Shown piece by piece: positions 8,687-18,884 of a DNA stretch of 64,000 bases. The notes below the pieces were generated by a model that had not been told where the DNA came from, did not search any database, and was given only the letters and a program-made list of their open reading frames with translations. Source of the DNA: Tepidicella baoligensis (GTDB lineage: Bacteria > Pseudomonadota > Gammaproteobacteria > Burkholderiales > Burkholderiaceae_C). Made by a program: the position numbers and the translations under genes. How positions within the stretch are numbered: position 1 is the first letter of the stretch; the number at the start of each line of letters is the position of its first letter. The stretch lies in the NCBI RefSeq assembly GCF_013432195.1, contig NZ_JACCDB010000001.1:273679-337678 (forward strand). The letters are read 5' to 3'.

Positions 8687-10404
8687 GCCCGGACCTCCTG
8701 CGGGAAGAACCGCAGCACGCTGTCAAAAGGGTTGGGCGCGGCCTGGCCGAGCCCGCAGATGGACGCCTCGCGCATCACATGGGAGAGGTCGCCCAGGCGC
8801 TCCGCGTCCCACACCGGGGCCTGCATCAACGCGGTGGCCTGTGTGGTGCCGGCCCGGCAGGGGGTGCACTGCCCGCAGGACTCGTGTTCGAAGAAACGCA
8901 TCAGGTTCAGCGCCGCGTCGCGCGCCCGGTCGTGCTGGCTCAGCACCACCACCGCCATCGAACCCACAAAGGCACCGTGTGGCGCCAGGGTGTCGAAATC
9001 CAGCGGCACATCGGCCAGCGCTGCAGGCAGGATGCCGCCCGAAGCCCCACCCGGCAGGTAGGCATACAGGGTGTGCCCCGGTGCCATGCCGCCCGCGTAC
9101 TCGTGCAGCAACTCATGGAGCGTGATGCCGGCCGGCGCCAGATACACCCCTGGCCGGGCCACCCGGCCCGACACGCTGAAGCGCCGCAGGCCGCTGCGCC
9201 CGTGTCTGCCTTGCCCGGCCAACCACTGCCCCCCACGCACCAGCAGCGTGGGCAGCCACCACAGCGTCTCGACGTTGTGCGCCAGCGTGGGCCGGCCAAA
9301 CACGCCGTTCACCGCCACGATGGGCGGCTTGAGCCGGGGCATGCCGCGCTTGCCCTCCACCGACTCGATCAGCGCCGACTCCTCGCCGCAGATGTAGGCG
9401 CCCGCCCCGCGCCGCAGTTCCACCGTCGGGAATTCCGCTGTCGGGAACCGGCCACGCCACTCGGCCACGCGCTGGGCAAGCCGGGCCAGTTCGTCTTGCA
9501 GCAACTGGCGCACGTCGTGGTATTCGTCGCGCAGGTAGATCCAGATGTGTTCGGCGCCCACCACGTGCGCCGCGATCAGCATGCCCTCCAGGAACGGGCG
9601 GGGTTCATGGGCCAGCACATGCCAGTCCTTGAAGGTGCCCACCTCCCCCTCGTCGATGTTGACCACCATGGCCCTGGGGCCGGGCTGGGCACGCACCGTC
9701 TCCCACTTGCGCCAGGCAGGGAAACCGGCGCCGCCCAGGCCACGCAGACCGGAAACCTTGAGGTCGTGCAACACCTGCTCGGCCGTCAGTTCCCCGCGCA
9801 GCAGGCGCTCGAACTGGGCAAAATCCTCGGGTGCCTCGGGCGCGCCACTGGCCGGCAATGCACGCGGCCCCGTCTGGCCTTGGGCGAGCACCTGCTGCAC
9901 CGACTCCGCCGAGGCCTGCGGCATCTGCCGCTGCCCCACGCAGGCCGCCGGTGCCTGGTGGCACTGCCCGATGCAGGGCGCCTCCACCACCTTCACCGAA
10001 CCGTCGGCGCCAAACCGCTCCTGCAATGACCGCAACAGGCTCTCGCCGCCCGCCATGGCGCAAGACAGGCTGGTGCACACCCGCACCGTGTGGCGGGGCA
10101 GCACGGCGTCGTCCTCCACCACCTCGAAGTGGTGATAGAACGTGGCCACCTCGTACACCTCCACCTGGCTCAGGCGCAGCCGCTCGGCCAGTGCGGCCAG
10201 ATGCCCCTTGCGCAAGCCGCCCTCGGCGTCCTGCAAACGGTGCAGGTGCTCGATCAGCAGGTCGCGGCGCGTGGCCAGGTCTGCACAGACGCTGGCCACG
10301 CACGCGCGATCGGCTTCGCCCACCTGGCGGCCTTTGGGCGTACCCCGGGCAACGGGGCGCTCGGCCTGCATCCAGACCACGGCAGATGATGCATTGTTAT
10401 TCAT
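8683..10404 (-). CDS. fdsB: Formate dehydrogenase diaphorase: fused gamma (NuoE-like) and beta (NuoF-like) subunit
   Basis: 573 residues joining two subunits that are often separate genes. Residues 1-165 are NuoE/FdsG-like with the thioredoxin-fold [2Fe-2S] ligands Cys110, 115, 144 and 148. Residues 195-573 are NuoF/FdsB-like, with the FMN loop GLRGLGGAGFPAW (219-231), the NADH/FMN motif ICGEESALIESVEGKRG and a [4Fe-4S] site CxxCxxC (510-516) with Cys550. Electrons from formate pass here to NAD+. It is the first gene of the operon and overlaps fdsA. A GGAAC lies seven bases before the ATG. The fusion is in frame with no stop. Confidence 0.93.
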   Translation of the reverse strand: MNNNASSAVVWMQAERPVARGTPKGRQVGEADRACVASVCADLATRRDLLIEHLHRLQDAEGGLRKGHLAALAERLRLSQVEVYEVATFYHHFEVVEDDAVLPRHTVRVCTSLSCAMAGGESLLRSLQERFGADGSVKVVEAPCIGQCHQAPAACVGQRQMPQASAESVQQVLAQGQTGPRALPASGAPEAPEDFAQFERLLRGELTAEQVLHDLKVSGLRGLGGAGFPAWRKWETVRAQPGPRAMVVNIDEGEVGTFKDWHVLAHEPRPFLEGMLIAAHVVGAEHIWIYLRDEYHDVRQLLQDELARLAQRVAEWRGRFPTAEFPTVELRRGAGAYICGEESALIESVEGKRGMPRLKPPIVAVNGVFGRPTLAHNVETLWWLPTLLVRGGQWLAGQGRHGRSGLRRFSVSGRVARPGVYLAPAGITLHELLHEYAGGMAPGHTLYAYLPGGASGGILPAALADVPLDFDTLAPHGAFVGSMAVVVLSQHDRARDAALNLMRFFEHESCGQCTPCRAGTTQATALMQAPVWDAERLGDLSHVMREASICGLGQAAPNPFDSVLRFFPQEVRA

Positions 10405-10510
10405 TTGTTCCGCGAAACATGGGCCATTTAGGGAGTAAACATGCAGTTTAATGCATATTCCCCATGGACATCCTCCGAGGCTCGAGAGCGTTTACAGTGA
10501 AGCACCGATC

Positions 10511-12307
10511 ATGCCTCGCCAAACGCCCTTTCCCTGCATTACCCGACTGTGCCTCATGGCCATGTGGCTCGGCCTCCCCGCCCGAGCCGTGCTGGCCGCC
10601 TGGAGCCTGATCCTCTTGGGGCTGGTGGCCGCAGGGGGCCCCGTGTGGGCGCAACAGGTGGTCCAACTGACCCCCCATGCGCAAGGGCGGTCGCTGCAGG
10701 GTCAGGTCGGGGTGCGCGAGGACCCGACGGGTCGACTGACCCTGCAGGACATGCTCCAGAACCCAGCCGGTGAATCATGGCACACCCCCGACGGCCCGCT
10801 GCGCCTGCACGGGCCGTCGGCCTGGTGGCTCCAGATCCGACTCTCGGCGGATGCCCGCCCCGACCAGTGGATCCTGGCCTTTCCCACCACCGCCATACGT
10901 GACATCGAGTTTCACGGCCCCTTCGCCAGCGACGGGTTGGCCTGGGGTCAGGGAGCCACCACCGGACTGATCCGGCCCCATGCCAGCCGCCCCCTCGGGA
11001 TGGAGCGCATCACGTACCCATTCCATGTCCCATTTGCGGGCGAGTACACGATCTACGTTCGGGTGCATAACACGATCGCCCAGAACATCACACCCTCGGT
11101 GTGGGAATTATCGGACTACCTCAAGAACCGGCAACACAAACGGCTGTTTGACGGCGTTATCTACGGCATCCTGCTCACGCTGCTGATCTACAACCTCACG
11201 CTCGCCGGGGCCTTCCGCGACGCCACCTACCTGCACTATGTGCTGACCTGTGCCGCGGCCTTGCTCACCATCGGCACCTTCAACGGTCACACCGCGCATT
11301 ACCTCTGGCCCGACAGTCCCTGGTGGATTGAACACAGCTACCTGATCTGGCCCGCCCTCTGGCTGGCTTGCAGCGCGGCATTCGCCCGGGTGTTTCTGGG
11401 CACCCCCAAGGTGGGCCGATCGGCGGACGTGCCGGTGATGGCCTTGGGGGCACTGGCGCTGCTGTCCGCCTTGCTTGGGGCGACAGGAGCCATCGCCCTG
11501 GCCCAGCGCATCAACGAAACGCTGGCCTTGGGCGGCGTCGCGGTCGTCACGGCGATCGCCCTGTGGATCTGGCGGCGGGGCTATGCCGCGGCCGGCTGGT
11601 ACCTGCTCGCCAAGCTGACGCTGTTCGTCTGCGTGGTCGGGGTGGTGTTCGTGGCCCGGGGTTGGTGGGATGCCCCATTTGTGTTGTCCAACGGGCTGCA
11701 AATCGGCATCGCGGCCGAAATGGTGGTCTTTGCCATAGCGCTGAGCGCCCGCATCCATGCGATCCAGCGGGAAAAGACGGTGCTGAGCCTGCGGGCCGCC
11801 CATCTCGCCCGGGCCGCCATGACCGATGCCCTCACGGGACTGGCCAACCGCCGAGGGCTGACCGAAAGCGCCCAGCGACTCCTGACCCAGGCCGGACAGC
11901 ATGCCGTGCTGCTGTTCGACCTGGACCGTTTCAAACCCATCAACGACCAGCATGGACACGAAGTCGGCGACCAGGTGCTGGCGGAGATCGGCCGCCGGTT
12001 GGCCCAGCATTGCCGCGACAGCGACATCGCCGCCCGCCTGGGAGGGGACGAATTCGTCGTGTTGCTCGGGCACTGCCCCGACCGACCCGTGCTGGACGCC
12101 ATGGTGCAGCGCCTGTGCGATGCGGTGGATGCCCCTCTGCAGATCGACGGGCAGGCATATCAGGTCAGCGCCAGCGTGGGCGTGGCCTTGGCACCGGCAC
12201 AAGGCCGGGAATTGCAGCCGCTGCTGCGCCTCGCCGATCAGGCCATGTACGCGGCCAAAAACACTGGCAGTCGCTACGCCTTCGCCGAACAGACGCCTGC
12301 TTATTGA
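10511..12307 (+). CDS. Membrane diguanylate cyclase with 7TMR-DISM sensor region
   Basis: 598 residues from the ATG at 10511 (an upstream in-frame ATG at 10451 would add 20 unlikely residues). Order: signal peptide (about 1-40), periplasmic 7TMR-DISMED2-type sensor (about 45-190), seven hydrophobic helices (about 195-400), then a GGDEF domain. The active site GGDEF is intact near residues 510-516, and an inhibitory RxxD site (RDSD) lies five residues before it, so it should make c-di-GMP and be product-inhibited. The stop codon TGA (12305-12307) and the last base of the final Tyr codon come from the IS630 element. Before insertion the gene would have ended at a TAG one codon earlier. Confidence 0.9.
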   Translation: MPRQTPFPCITRLCLMAMWLGLPARAVLAAWSLILLGLVAAGGPVWAQQVVQLTPHAQGRSLQGQVGVREDPTGRLTLQDMLQNPAGESWHTPDGPLRLHGPSAWWLQIRLSADARPDQWILAFPTTAIRDIEFHGPFASDGLAWGQGATTGLIRPHASRPLGMERITYPFHVPFAGEYTIYVRVHNTIAQNITPSVWELSDYLKNRQHKRLFDGVIYGILLTLLIYNLTLAGAFRDATYLHYVLTCAAALLTIGTFNGHTAHYLWPDSPWWIEHSYLIWPALWLACSAAFARVFLGTPKVGRSADVPVMALGALALLSALLGATGAIALAQRINETLALGGVAVVTAIALWIWRRGYAAAGWYLLAKLTLFVCVVGVVFVARGWWDAPFVLSNGLQIGIAAEMVVFAIALSARIHAIQREKTVLSLRAAHLARAAMTDALTGLANRRGLTESAQRLLTQAGQHAVLLFDLDRFKPINDQHGHEVGDQVLAEIGRRLAQHCRDSDIAARLGGDEFVVLLGHCPDRPVLDAMVQRLCDAVDAPLQIDGQAYQVSASVGVALAPAQGRELQPLLRLADQAMYAAKNTGSRYAFAEQTPAY

Positions 12308-13420
12308 TCCGGCCTCATAAAGTCAGAACTTTGATGCGGTTTTTTGCTCCCAAGTGGTATGGAAAAAGAAAGCGCAAGAACCCAAACTCTGGAGCAGTTG
12401 CACGAACGGCGCAAGCAAGTCATCCGCCTGCACAAGCGGGGCATCAAGGTCATGCAACTGGTGCAGATGACGGGGCTGAGCTACCCAGCCGTGCGTACGG
12501 TGCTGGATCTATTTGAGCAAGGTGGCTGGTCAGCCATCAAACCCGCTGAGCGTGGCCGCAGCAAAGGCGATGCCCGACTGCTCACTCCAGAGCAGGAGGC
12601 ACACATCCAGAAGACCATCTGTGACAAACGCCCTGAACAACTGAAGATGGACTTCTTCCTGTGGAGCCGCGCGGCCGTGATGCTGCTCATCGAACAGGAG
12701 TGCGGCCTCAAGCTGGGTGTGCGCACCGTGGGCAAGTACCTGGCCCGCTGGGGCTTCACCCCACAAAAGCCTATCAAACGCGCCTACGAGCAACGCCCCG
12801 AGGCGGTCAAGGCCTGGCTTGATGAGCACTACCCAGCCATTGAGCAGAAGGCCAATGCCGAAGGCGGTGAAATCCACTGGGGCGATGAAACCGCCCTGGT
12901 CAACACCGACGTGCGCGGCAGGAGTTACGCGCCGGCGGGCGAGACACCGGTGGCGTACACGGTGGGCAATTCGCGCCAGAAGCTGTCCATGATCGCCACC
13001 GTCACCAACCGGGGCAAGGCGCGCTGGATGATCATTGACGAGGCGTTCAACGCCGAGCGGCTGATCGAATTCCTGCAAGCCTTGATCAAGGACGCAGGAC
13101 GCAAGGTGTTTCTGATCCTGGACAACCTGCGGGTGCACCACAGCAAGCCGGTGAAGGCGTGGCTGGCAGACAAGACCGACAAGATCGAGGTGTTCTACCT
13201 GCCCAGTTACAGCCCGGAGCTCAACCCCGAGGAGCGGCTGAACGCGGACCTCAAGCAGGCCATGGGCAAGCGGGTGCCGGTGCGCACCAAGGCCAAGCTG
13301 AGGGAGGCGGCCAACGAGCACATGGCGATGCTGGAGAAGTCACCCGAGCGGGTGATGAGCTTCTTTCAAGACCCTCGGGTCAAGTACGCCGCAGGTTGAG
13401 ACTTCTTGGGGCCGGAGCAA
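12304..13420 (+). mobile_element. IS630-family insertion sequence, complete, 1,117 bp
   Basis: Terminal inverted repeats start TTGATCCGGCC (12304) and, on the opposite strand from 13420, TTGCTCCGGCC, matching 21 of the first 28 positions. Both ends abut a TA dinucleotide (12302-12303 and 13421-13422), as expected for IS630/Tc1-mariner target duplication. It carries one intact transposase gene. Removing the element and one TA restores GCTTAGCC, which contains TAG on the plus strand and TAA on the minus strand. Confidence 0.88.
12359..13399 (+). CDS. IS630 family transposase
   Basis: 346 residues. N-terminal helix-turn-helix region (about 10-75, RKQVIRLHKRGIKVMQLVQ), then a winged segment and a DDE_3 RNase-H-like catalytic domain. 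The acidic triad is visible: Asp in HWGDETAL, Asp in LILDNLRVHHS and Glu in YSPELNPEERLN, the family's typical D...D-N-x-x-x-H and SPELNPxE motifs. The gene appears intact and in one frame, so the element may still be active. I chose the ATG at 12359; a TTG five codons upstream is in frame but less likely. The stop codon lies inside the right inverted repeat. Confidence 0.93.
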   Translation: MEKESARTQTLEQLHERRKQVIRLHKRGIKVMQLVQMTGLSYPAVRTVLDLFEQGGWSAIKPAERGRSKGDARLLTPEQEAHIQKTICDKRPEQLKMDFFLWSRAAVMLLIEQECGLKLGVRTVGKYLARWGFTPQKPIKRAYEQRPEAVKAWLDEHYPAIEQKANAEGGEIHWGDETALVNTDVRGRSYAPAGETPVAYTVGNSRQKLSMIATVTNRGKARWMIIDEAFNAERLIEFLQALIKDAGRKVFLILDNLRVHHSKPVKAWLADKTDKIEVFYLPSYSPELNPEERLNADLKQAMGKRVPVRTKAKLREAANEHMAMLEKSPERVMSFFQDPRVKYAAG

Positions 13421-13662
13421 TAGCCCCGAAGCCCTGCCGCACGCTGCCTGGCCTCGACGCGCGCCCAGCAGGCCTGACGCCCTGCATCGTCCAGGCCGCT
13501 CCAGAGCCGGATTTCATCCAGGGTGCGCCAGCAACCTTCGCACAAGCCTGAAACGGCAGACATGCGGCACACGTTGACGCAAGGCGAAGGAAAAGCACCG
13601 CCCTTGCGTGCGCGGGCATCCTCGAGTGAAACGAAGGCAGGGAGCATGGTTCGGACCGGCAT
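13366..13662 (-). CDS. DUF1289 family protein with IS-derived C-terminus
   Basis: 98 residues. Residues 26-75 match the DUF1289 pattern: SPCVNVCRM, then LCEGCWRTLDEI and W, giving four closely spaced cysteines (CxxxC and CxxC) that could bind metal. The function of the family is unknown. The last 18 residues (YCSGPKKSQPAAYLTRGS) are read from the IS630 right end, antisense to the transposase 3' end. Without the element the frame would stop at TAA directly after the Gly that precedes this tail. It is the last gene of the liu operon, ten bases after ybaK. Confidence 0.75.
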   Translation of the reverse strand: MPVRTMLPAFVSLEDARARKGGAFPSPCVNVCRMSAVSGLCEGCWRTLDEIRLWSGLDDAGRQACWARVEARQRAAGLRGYCSGPKKSQPAAYLTRGS

Positions 13663-13671
13663 GCGGGCACT

Positions 13672-14187
13672 CTAGCGCAGCGTCACGTCGTGCACCGGTG
13701 CCCCCGTCAATACCCCCAGGTCCCGTGGTGACAGGCAGAACACGGCGTGCGGATGCCCAGCGGCGGCCCAAATCTGGTCGAAGCGGAACAACGCCTCGTC
13801 GATCAACGTGACCGGGGGGTGGGTATGGCCCACGGGAGACACCCCACCGATGGCAAAGCCGGTGCGGGCCCGAACGAAGTCGGCCGATGCCCGCCCCAAC
13901 GACTGGCCCGCTTCACACACCAGCGCCTGCACCTTGCGTTCATCGACCCGGCGGTCGCCGCTGGTGATGACCAGCACCGCCACCTCGTCGGGCAGGCGGC
14001 GAAACACGATGCTCTTGGCGATCTGCCCGAGCGCCACGCCCAGCGCATCGGCGGCTTCCTGTGCCGTACGTGCCGCGCTGTCGAGCATGACCGGGGCATG
14101 CGGGTGCCCGAGCGCGGCCAAGGCTCGGGCCACGCGCTGCACCCCCGCAGGAAGGGATTGGAGCTCTGAACCACACATGGGCGGCAT
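13672..14187 (-). CDS. YbaK/EbsC-type aminoacyl-tRNA deacylase
   Basis: 171 residues, the usual size for a free-standing YbaK/ProX domain. These enzymes hydrolyse misacylated tRNA (for example Cys- or Ala-tRNAPro). Seen are the conserved core IAKSIVFR, a conserved lysine in this segment, GDRRVDERKV and GFAIGGVSPVGHTHP, the glycine-rich loop that lines the pocket. It lies between lysE and the DUF1289 gene, with 21- and 9-base spacers, at the tail of the leucine-catabolism operon, where no functional link is obvious. Substrate specificity cannot be assigned. Confidence 0.88.
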   Translation of the reverse strand: MPPMCGSELQSLPAGVQRVARALAALGHPHAPVMLDSAARTAQEAADALGVALGQIAKSIVFRRLPDEVAVLVITSGDRRVDERKVQALVCEAGQSLGRASADFVRARTGFAIGGVSPVGHTHPPVTLIDEALFRFDQIWAAAGHPHAVFCLSPRDLGVLTGAPVHDVTLR

Positions 14188-14208
14188 GATACCGGGCGCG
14201 ACGCGGGC

Positions 14209-14874
14209 TCAGGTGGCCGCACGCTTGACCATGAACAGGCTGGCCCCCATGGCCATGAGCACGCCACCGAACACACGGTTCTGCGCCCTCCGCGCCCGCG
14301 CGGACGCGAGCCAGCGCTGAGCCCGGGAGGCCAGCCAAGCGTAGCCGTGCATCACCACCAGGTCCACCGCCACGGTGGTGACCAGGAGGATGAGCAATTG
14401 CAACCACAGTGGCCGGTGCGGGCTGATGAACTGCGGCAGCACCGCCACCATGAACACGATGCCCTTGGGGTTGGTGACGTTGGTGAACAGGCCGAGCACG
14501 AACCGCTGCCGCGCCGAAGGCAGCCCGGGCGGCAAGGCGGCACGGTCCAACTCCGACGACTGACCGTGGGTGTGCGTCGCATCGGCCACGACCGGCGCCA
14601 CCCACTGCCGCCAGCCCAGCCACACCAGATACACCGCGCCGAGCACCTTGATGACCGTGAACGCCGTGGCCGAGGCCACCAGCAGCGCCCCCACGCCCAC
14701 CCCGGCGATCAGCAGCACGATGGACAGCCCCGCCTGCAAGCCCAGGATGGTCGCGCTCGCATGGCGCACGCCGTAGGCCAGGCCGTGCGTCATCGAAAGC
14801 ACGGCGCCGGAACCGGGTGAAATCGCGATCACCCAGGCCGCCACGAAATAAGCCAACCAAACGTGCAAATCCAT
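14209..14874 (-). CDS. LysE/RhtB family amino-acid exporter
   Basis: 221 residues and about six hydrophobic helices, the normal LysE/RhtB size. The N-terminal motif SPGSGAVLSMTHGLAYGVR corresponds to the family signature (SPGP...G...G). The substrate is unknown. It starts six bases after mvaB in the liu operon. That position would suit export of a branched-chain amino acid or a related metabolite, but this is only inference from context. A histidine/serine-rich cytoplasmic loop (THTHGQSSE) precedes helix 4. Confidence 0.88.
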   Translation of the reverse strand: MDLHVWLAYFVAAWVIAISPGSGAVLSMTHGLAYGVRHASATILGLQAGLSIVLLIAGVGVGALLVASATAFTVIKVLGAVYLVWLGWRQWVAPVVADATHTHGQSSELDRAALPPGLPSARQRFVLGLFTNVTNPKGIVFMVAVLPQFISPHRPLWLQLLILLVTTVAVDLVVMHGYAWLASRAQRWLASARARRAQNRVFGGVLMAMGASLFMVKRAAT

Positions 14875-14880
14875 AGCGCG

Positions 14881-15798
14881 TCAGTGTACGCGTTTGGCCA
14901 GCAGCGCGCGGCCCACGCGCGAACCCGTGGGCCGCCCCAGTTGCTCGCTGATGTAGGCCCCGGCGTCCACCAGCGCCTCCAGGTCGATGCCGGTCTCGAT
15001 GCCCAGGCCATCGAGCAGAAAGACCACGTCCTCGGTCGCCACGTTGCCGGTGGCCCCCTTGGCGTAGGGGCACCCCCCCAGCCCGGCCACCGACGACTGG
15101 AAGTTCCACACCCCCATCTGCAGCGCCGCCAGCGTGTTGCTCAGCGCCTGGCCATAGGTGTCGTGGAAGTGGCCGCTGATGTGGTCGATGTCGTAATGCG
15201 CCAGCGTCGCCTCGATGGCGCGCTGCACCTTCAGCGGCGTGCCCACGCCGATGGTGTCGGCCACGTCCACGCGCTGCACCCCGATGTCCTTCATCAGCCG
15301 GGCCAGCATGCCCACGCGCTCGGGCGCGATGTCGCCCTCGTAGGGGCAGCCCACGGTGCAGCTCATGGCGCCGCGCACCGCGATGCCAGCATCGAGCGCC
15401 GCTTCCACCACCGGGGCGAAGCGTTCGATGCTCTCGGCGATGCTGCAATTGATGTTCTTCTGGCTGAACGCCTCGCTCGCCGCGCCGAAGACGACGATCT
15501 CGTCAGGCTGGTCTGGCAGCGCGGCTTCGAAACCTTTCATATTGGGCGTGAGCACCGAGTAGCGCACACCGGGCTGGCGCCGGATGCCTGCCATCACCTC
15601 GTGGTTGTCAGCCATCTGCGGCACCCACTTGGGTGACACATAGCTGGTGACCTCGATTTCCTTCAGGCCGGCGGCTTGCAGGCGGTGCACGAGTTCGATC
15701 TTCACGGCGGCGGGCACGGGCTGCTTCTCGTTTTGCAGGCCGTCGCGCGGGCCCACGTCGATGAGGCGGACGCGCGCGGGATAGTGTGCAGTGTTCAT
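14881..15798 (-). CDS. mvaB: Hydroxymethylglutaryl-CoA lyase
   Basis: 305 residues, full length for HMG-CoA lyase (LiuE/MvaB), which cleaves HMG-CoA to acetyl-CoA and acetoacetate in the last step of leucine breakdown. Seen are VGPRDGLQNEK near the N-terminus (divalent-metal Asp and active-site Arg), the HFHDTYGQAL metal-binding histidines and the signature GLGGCPYAKGATGN with the active-site Cys. An AGGATC precedes the ATG. It follows ghrA by 18 bases in the liu operon and completes the pathway started by LiuB, LiuC and LiuD encoded upstream. Confidence 0.95.
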   Translation of the reverse strand: MNTAHYPARVRLIDVGPRDGLQNEKQPVPAAVKIELVHRLQAAGLKEIEVTSYVSPKWVPQMADNHEVMAGIRRQPGVRYSVLTPNMKGFEAALPDQPDEIVVFGAASEAFSQKNINCSIAESIERFAPVVEAALDAGIAVRGAMSCTVGCPYEGDIAPERVGMLARLMKDIGVQRVDVADTIGVGTPLKVQRAIEATLAHYDIDHISGHFHDTYGQALSNTLAALQMGVWNFQSSVAGLGGCPYAKGATGNVATEDVVFLLDGLGIETGIDLEALVDAGAYISEQLGRPTGSRVGRALLAKRVH

Positions 15799-15816
15799 GG
15801 CAGGATCCTTGGGTGA

Positions 15817-16746
15817 TCAATAACCCCGCGCCCGGTCCACCACGCCCGCAATCGGCTCGCCCCGCTCCAGCGCGCGGATCTTGCGCGCGATCTGGGCGAT
15901 GCTCTCGTCGCGCAGGGTGCGGGCCGAGGTGTGAGGGGTGACGGTGACCCGGGGGTGGGTCCAGAAGGGGTGCGTGGTGGGCAAGGGCTCGGTGCGGAAC
16001 ACGTCCAGGGTGGCGCCGGCCAGATGGCCGCTGTCGAGCAGCGCCAGCAGGTCTTCCTCCACCAGGTGCGCGCCACGCGCCACGTTGATGACGTAGCCAC
16101 CCGGGCGCAGACGGCCCAGCGTGTCGCGGCCGAGGATGTCGCGGGTCTCGGGCGTCAGGGGCAACAGGTTCACCAATACGCGGCTTGCCGACAGGAAGGC
16201 ATGCAGACCCTCGCCCATGCCGTGGAAGGTCTGCACGCCATCCAGCACCTTGGGGTTGCGGCTCCAGCCGTTGACAGGGAAGTCGAAGCCCCGCAGCGCC
16301 TGCGCCACGCGCGAGCCGAGCACGCCCAGGCCCATCACACCCACGGCGAAATCCTCGCGGTGCCGGGGTTTGCGAAACGCCCATTCGCCGCGCGCCTGCG
16401 CCTGCTGGTACAGGTCGAACTCGCGGAAGTGGCGGATGACGGCGTGGCACACGTATTCGGCCATCTGCACGGCCATGCCGGCGTCGTCGAGCCGCACCAC
16501 CTTGAGGCCGTCGGGGAGGTTCAGGCGCAGCAAGGCGTCCACCCCGGCGCCGATGTTGAACAGGGCCTTGAGGCGCGGTTGCGCGTCGATGAAAGCCTGC
16601 GGCGGCGCCCACACGATGGCGTAGTCGGCCGGTTCGGTGGCGACGCCTGCCTGCCACACACTCAGGTCGGCTTCGGGCAGGGCGGCGCGCAACCCGTCCA
16701 GCCAGGGTTCGGGACGGGTATCGGTGCAACAGAAAACGATTTTCAT
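15817..16746 (-). CDS. ghrA: Glyoxylate/hydroxypyruvate reductase A
   Basis: 309 residues from MKIVFCC; an ATG three codons earlier (16755) is also possible. It is a member of the D-isomer-specific 2-hydroxyacid dehydrogenase family, GhrA subgroup. The NAD(P)-binding glycine motif is GLGVLGSRVAQAL. The catalytic Arg lies in INVARGAHLVEEDLL, and the distal Glu and His segments are PFWTHPRVTVTPHTSA-like. It should reduce glyoxylate and hydroxypyruvate. It is unusual inside a liu operon, between liuD and mvaB, where it might act on a glyoxylate or 2-keto acid by-product. Confidence 0.88.
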   Translation of the reverse strand: MKIVFCCTDTRPEPWLDGLRAALPEADLSVWQAGVATEPADYAIVWAPPQAFIDAQPRLKALFNIGAGVDALLRLNLPDGLKVVRLDDAGMAVQMAEYVCHAVIRHFREFDLYQQAQARGEWAFRKPRHREDFAVGVMGLGVLGSRVAQALRGFDFPVNGWSRNPKVLDGVQTFHGMGEGLHAFLSASRVLVNLLPLTPETRDILGRDTLGRLRPGGYVINVARGAHLVEEDLLALLDSGHLAGATLDVFRTEPLPTTHPFWTHPRVTVTPHTSARTLRDESIAQIARKIRALERGEPIAGVVDRARGY

Positions 16747-16797
16747 GTGCCGCATGGTAAGCGCTGTAGCCGCGCTGAGCCGACGCGCTGGCGACGT

Positions 16798-18873
<2,076 letters not shown>

Positions 18874-18884
18874 CGTTGATCACC

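Noticed and set aside
5624-9061. A 1,145-codon open frame on the plus strand opposite fdsA and fdsB
   Set aside because: It is antisense to two genes with every expected motif, has low-complexity Gly/His/Ala/Gln/Val composition and no recognisable domain; typical shadow frame of GC-rich coding DNA.
10405-10450. Possible -24/-12 element before the formate dehydrogenase operon (minus strand, TGGCCCA and TCGCG)
   Set aside because: GG-N10-GC spacing exists but three consensus positions fail; too weak to report as a promoter.
11108-12202. 364-codon minus-strand frame opposite the diguanylate cyclase gene
   Set aside because: The plus-strand gene has GGDEF, an I-site and membrane helices; the opposite frame has shadow composition only.
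12344-12358. TTG as start of the transposase
   Set aside because: ATG at 12359 gives the usual N-terminus; the TTG adds five residues without support.
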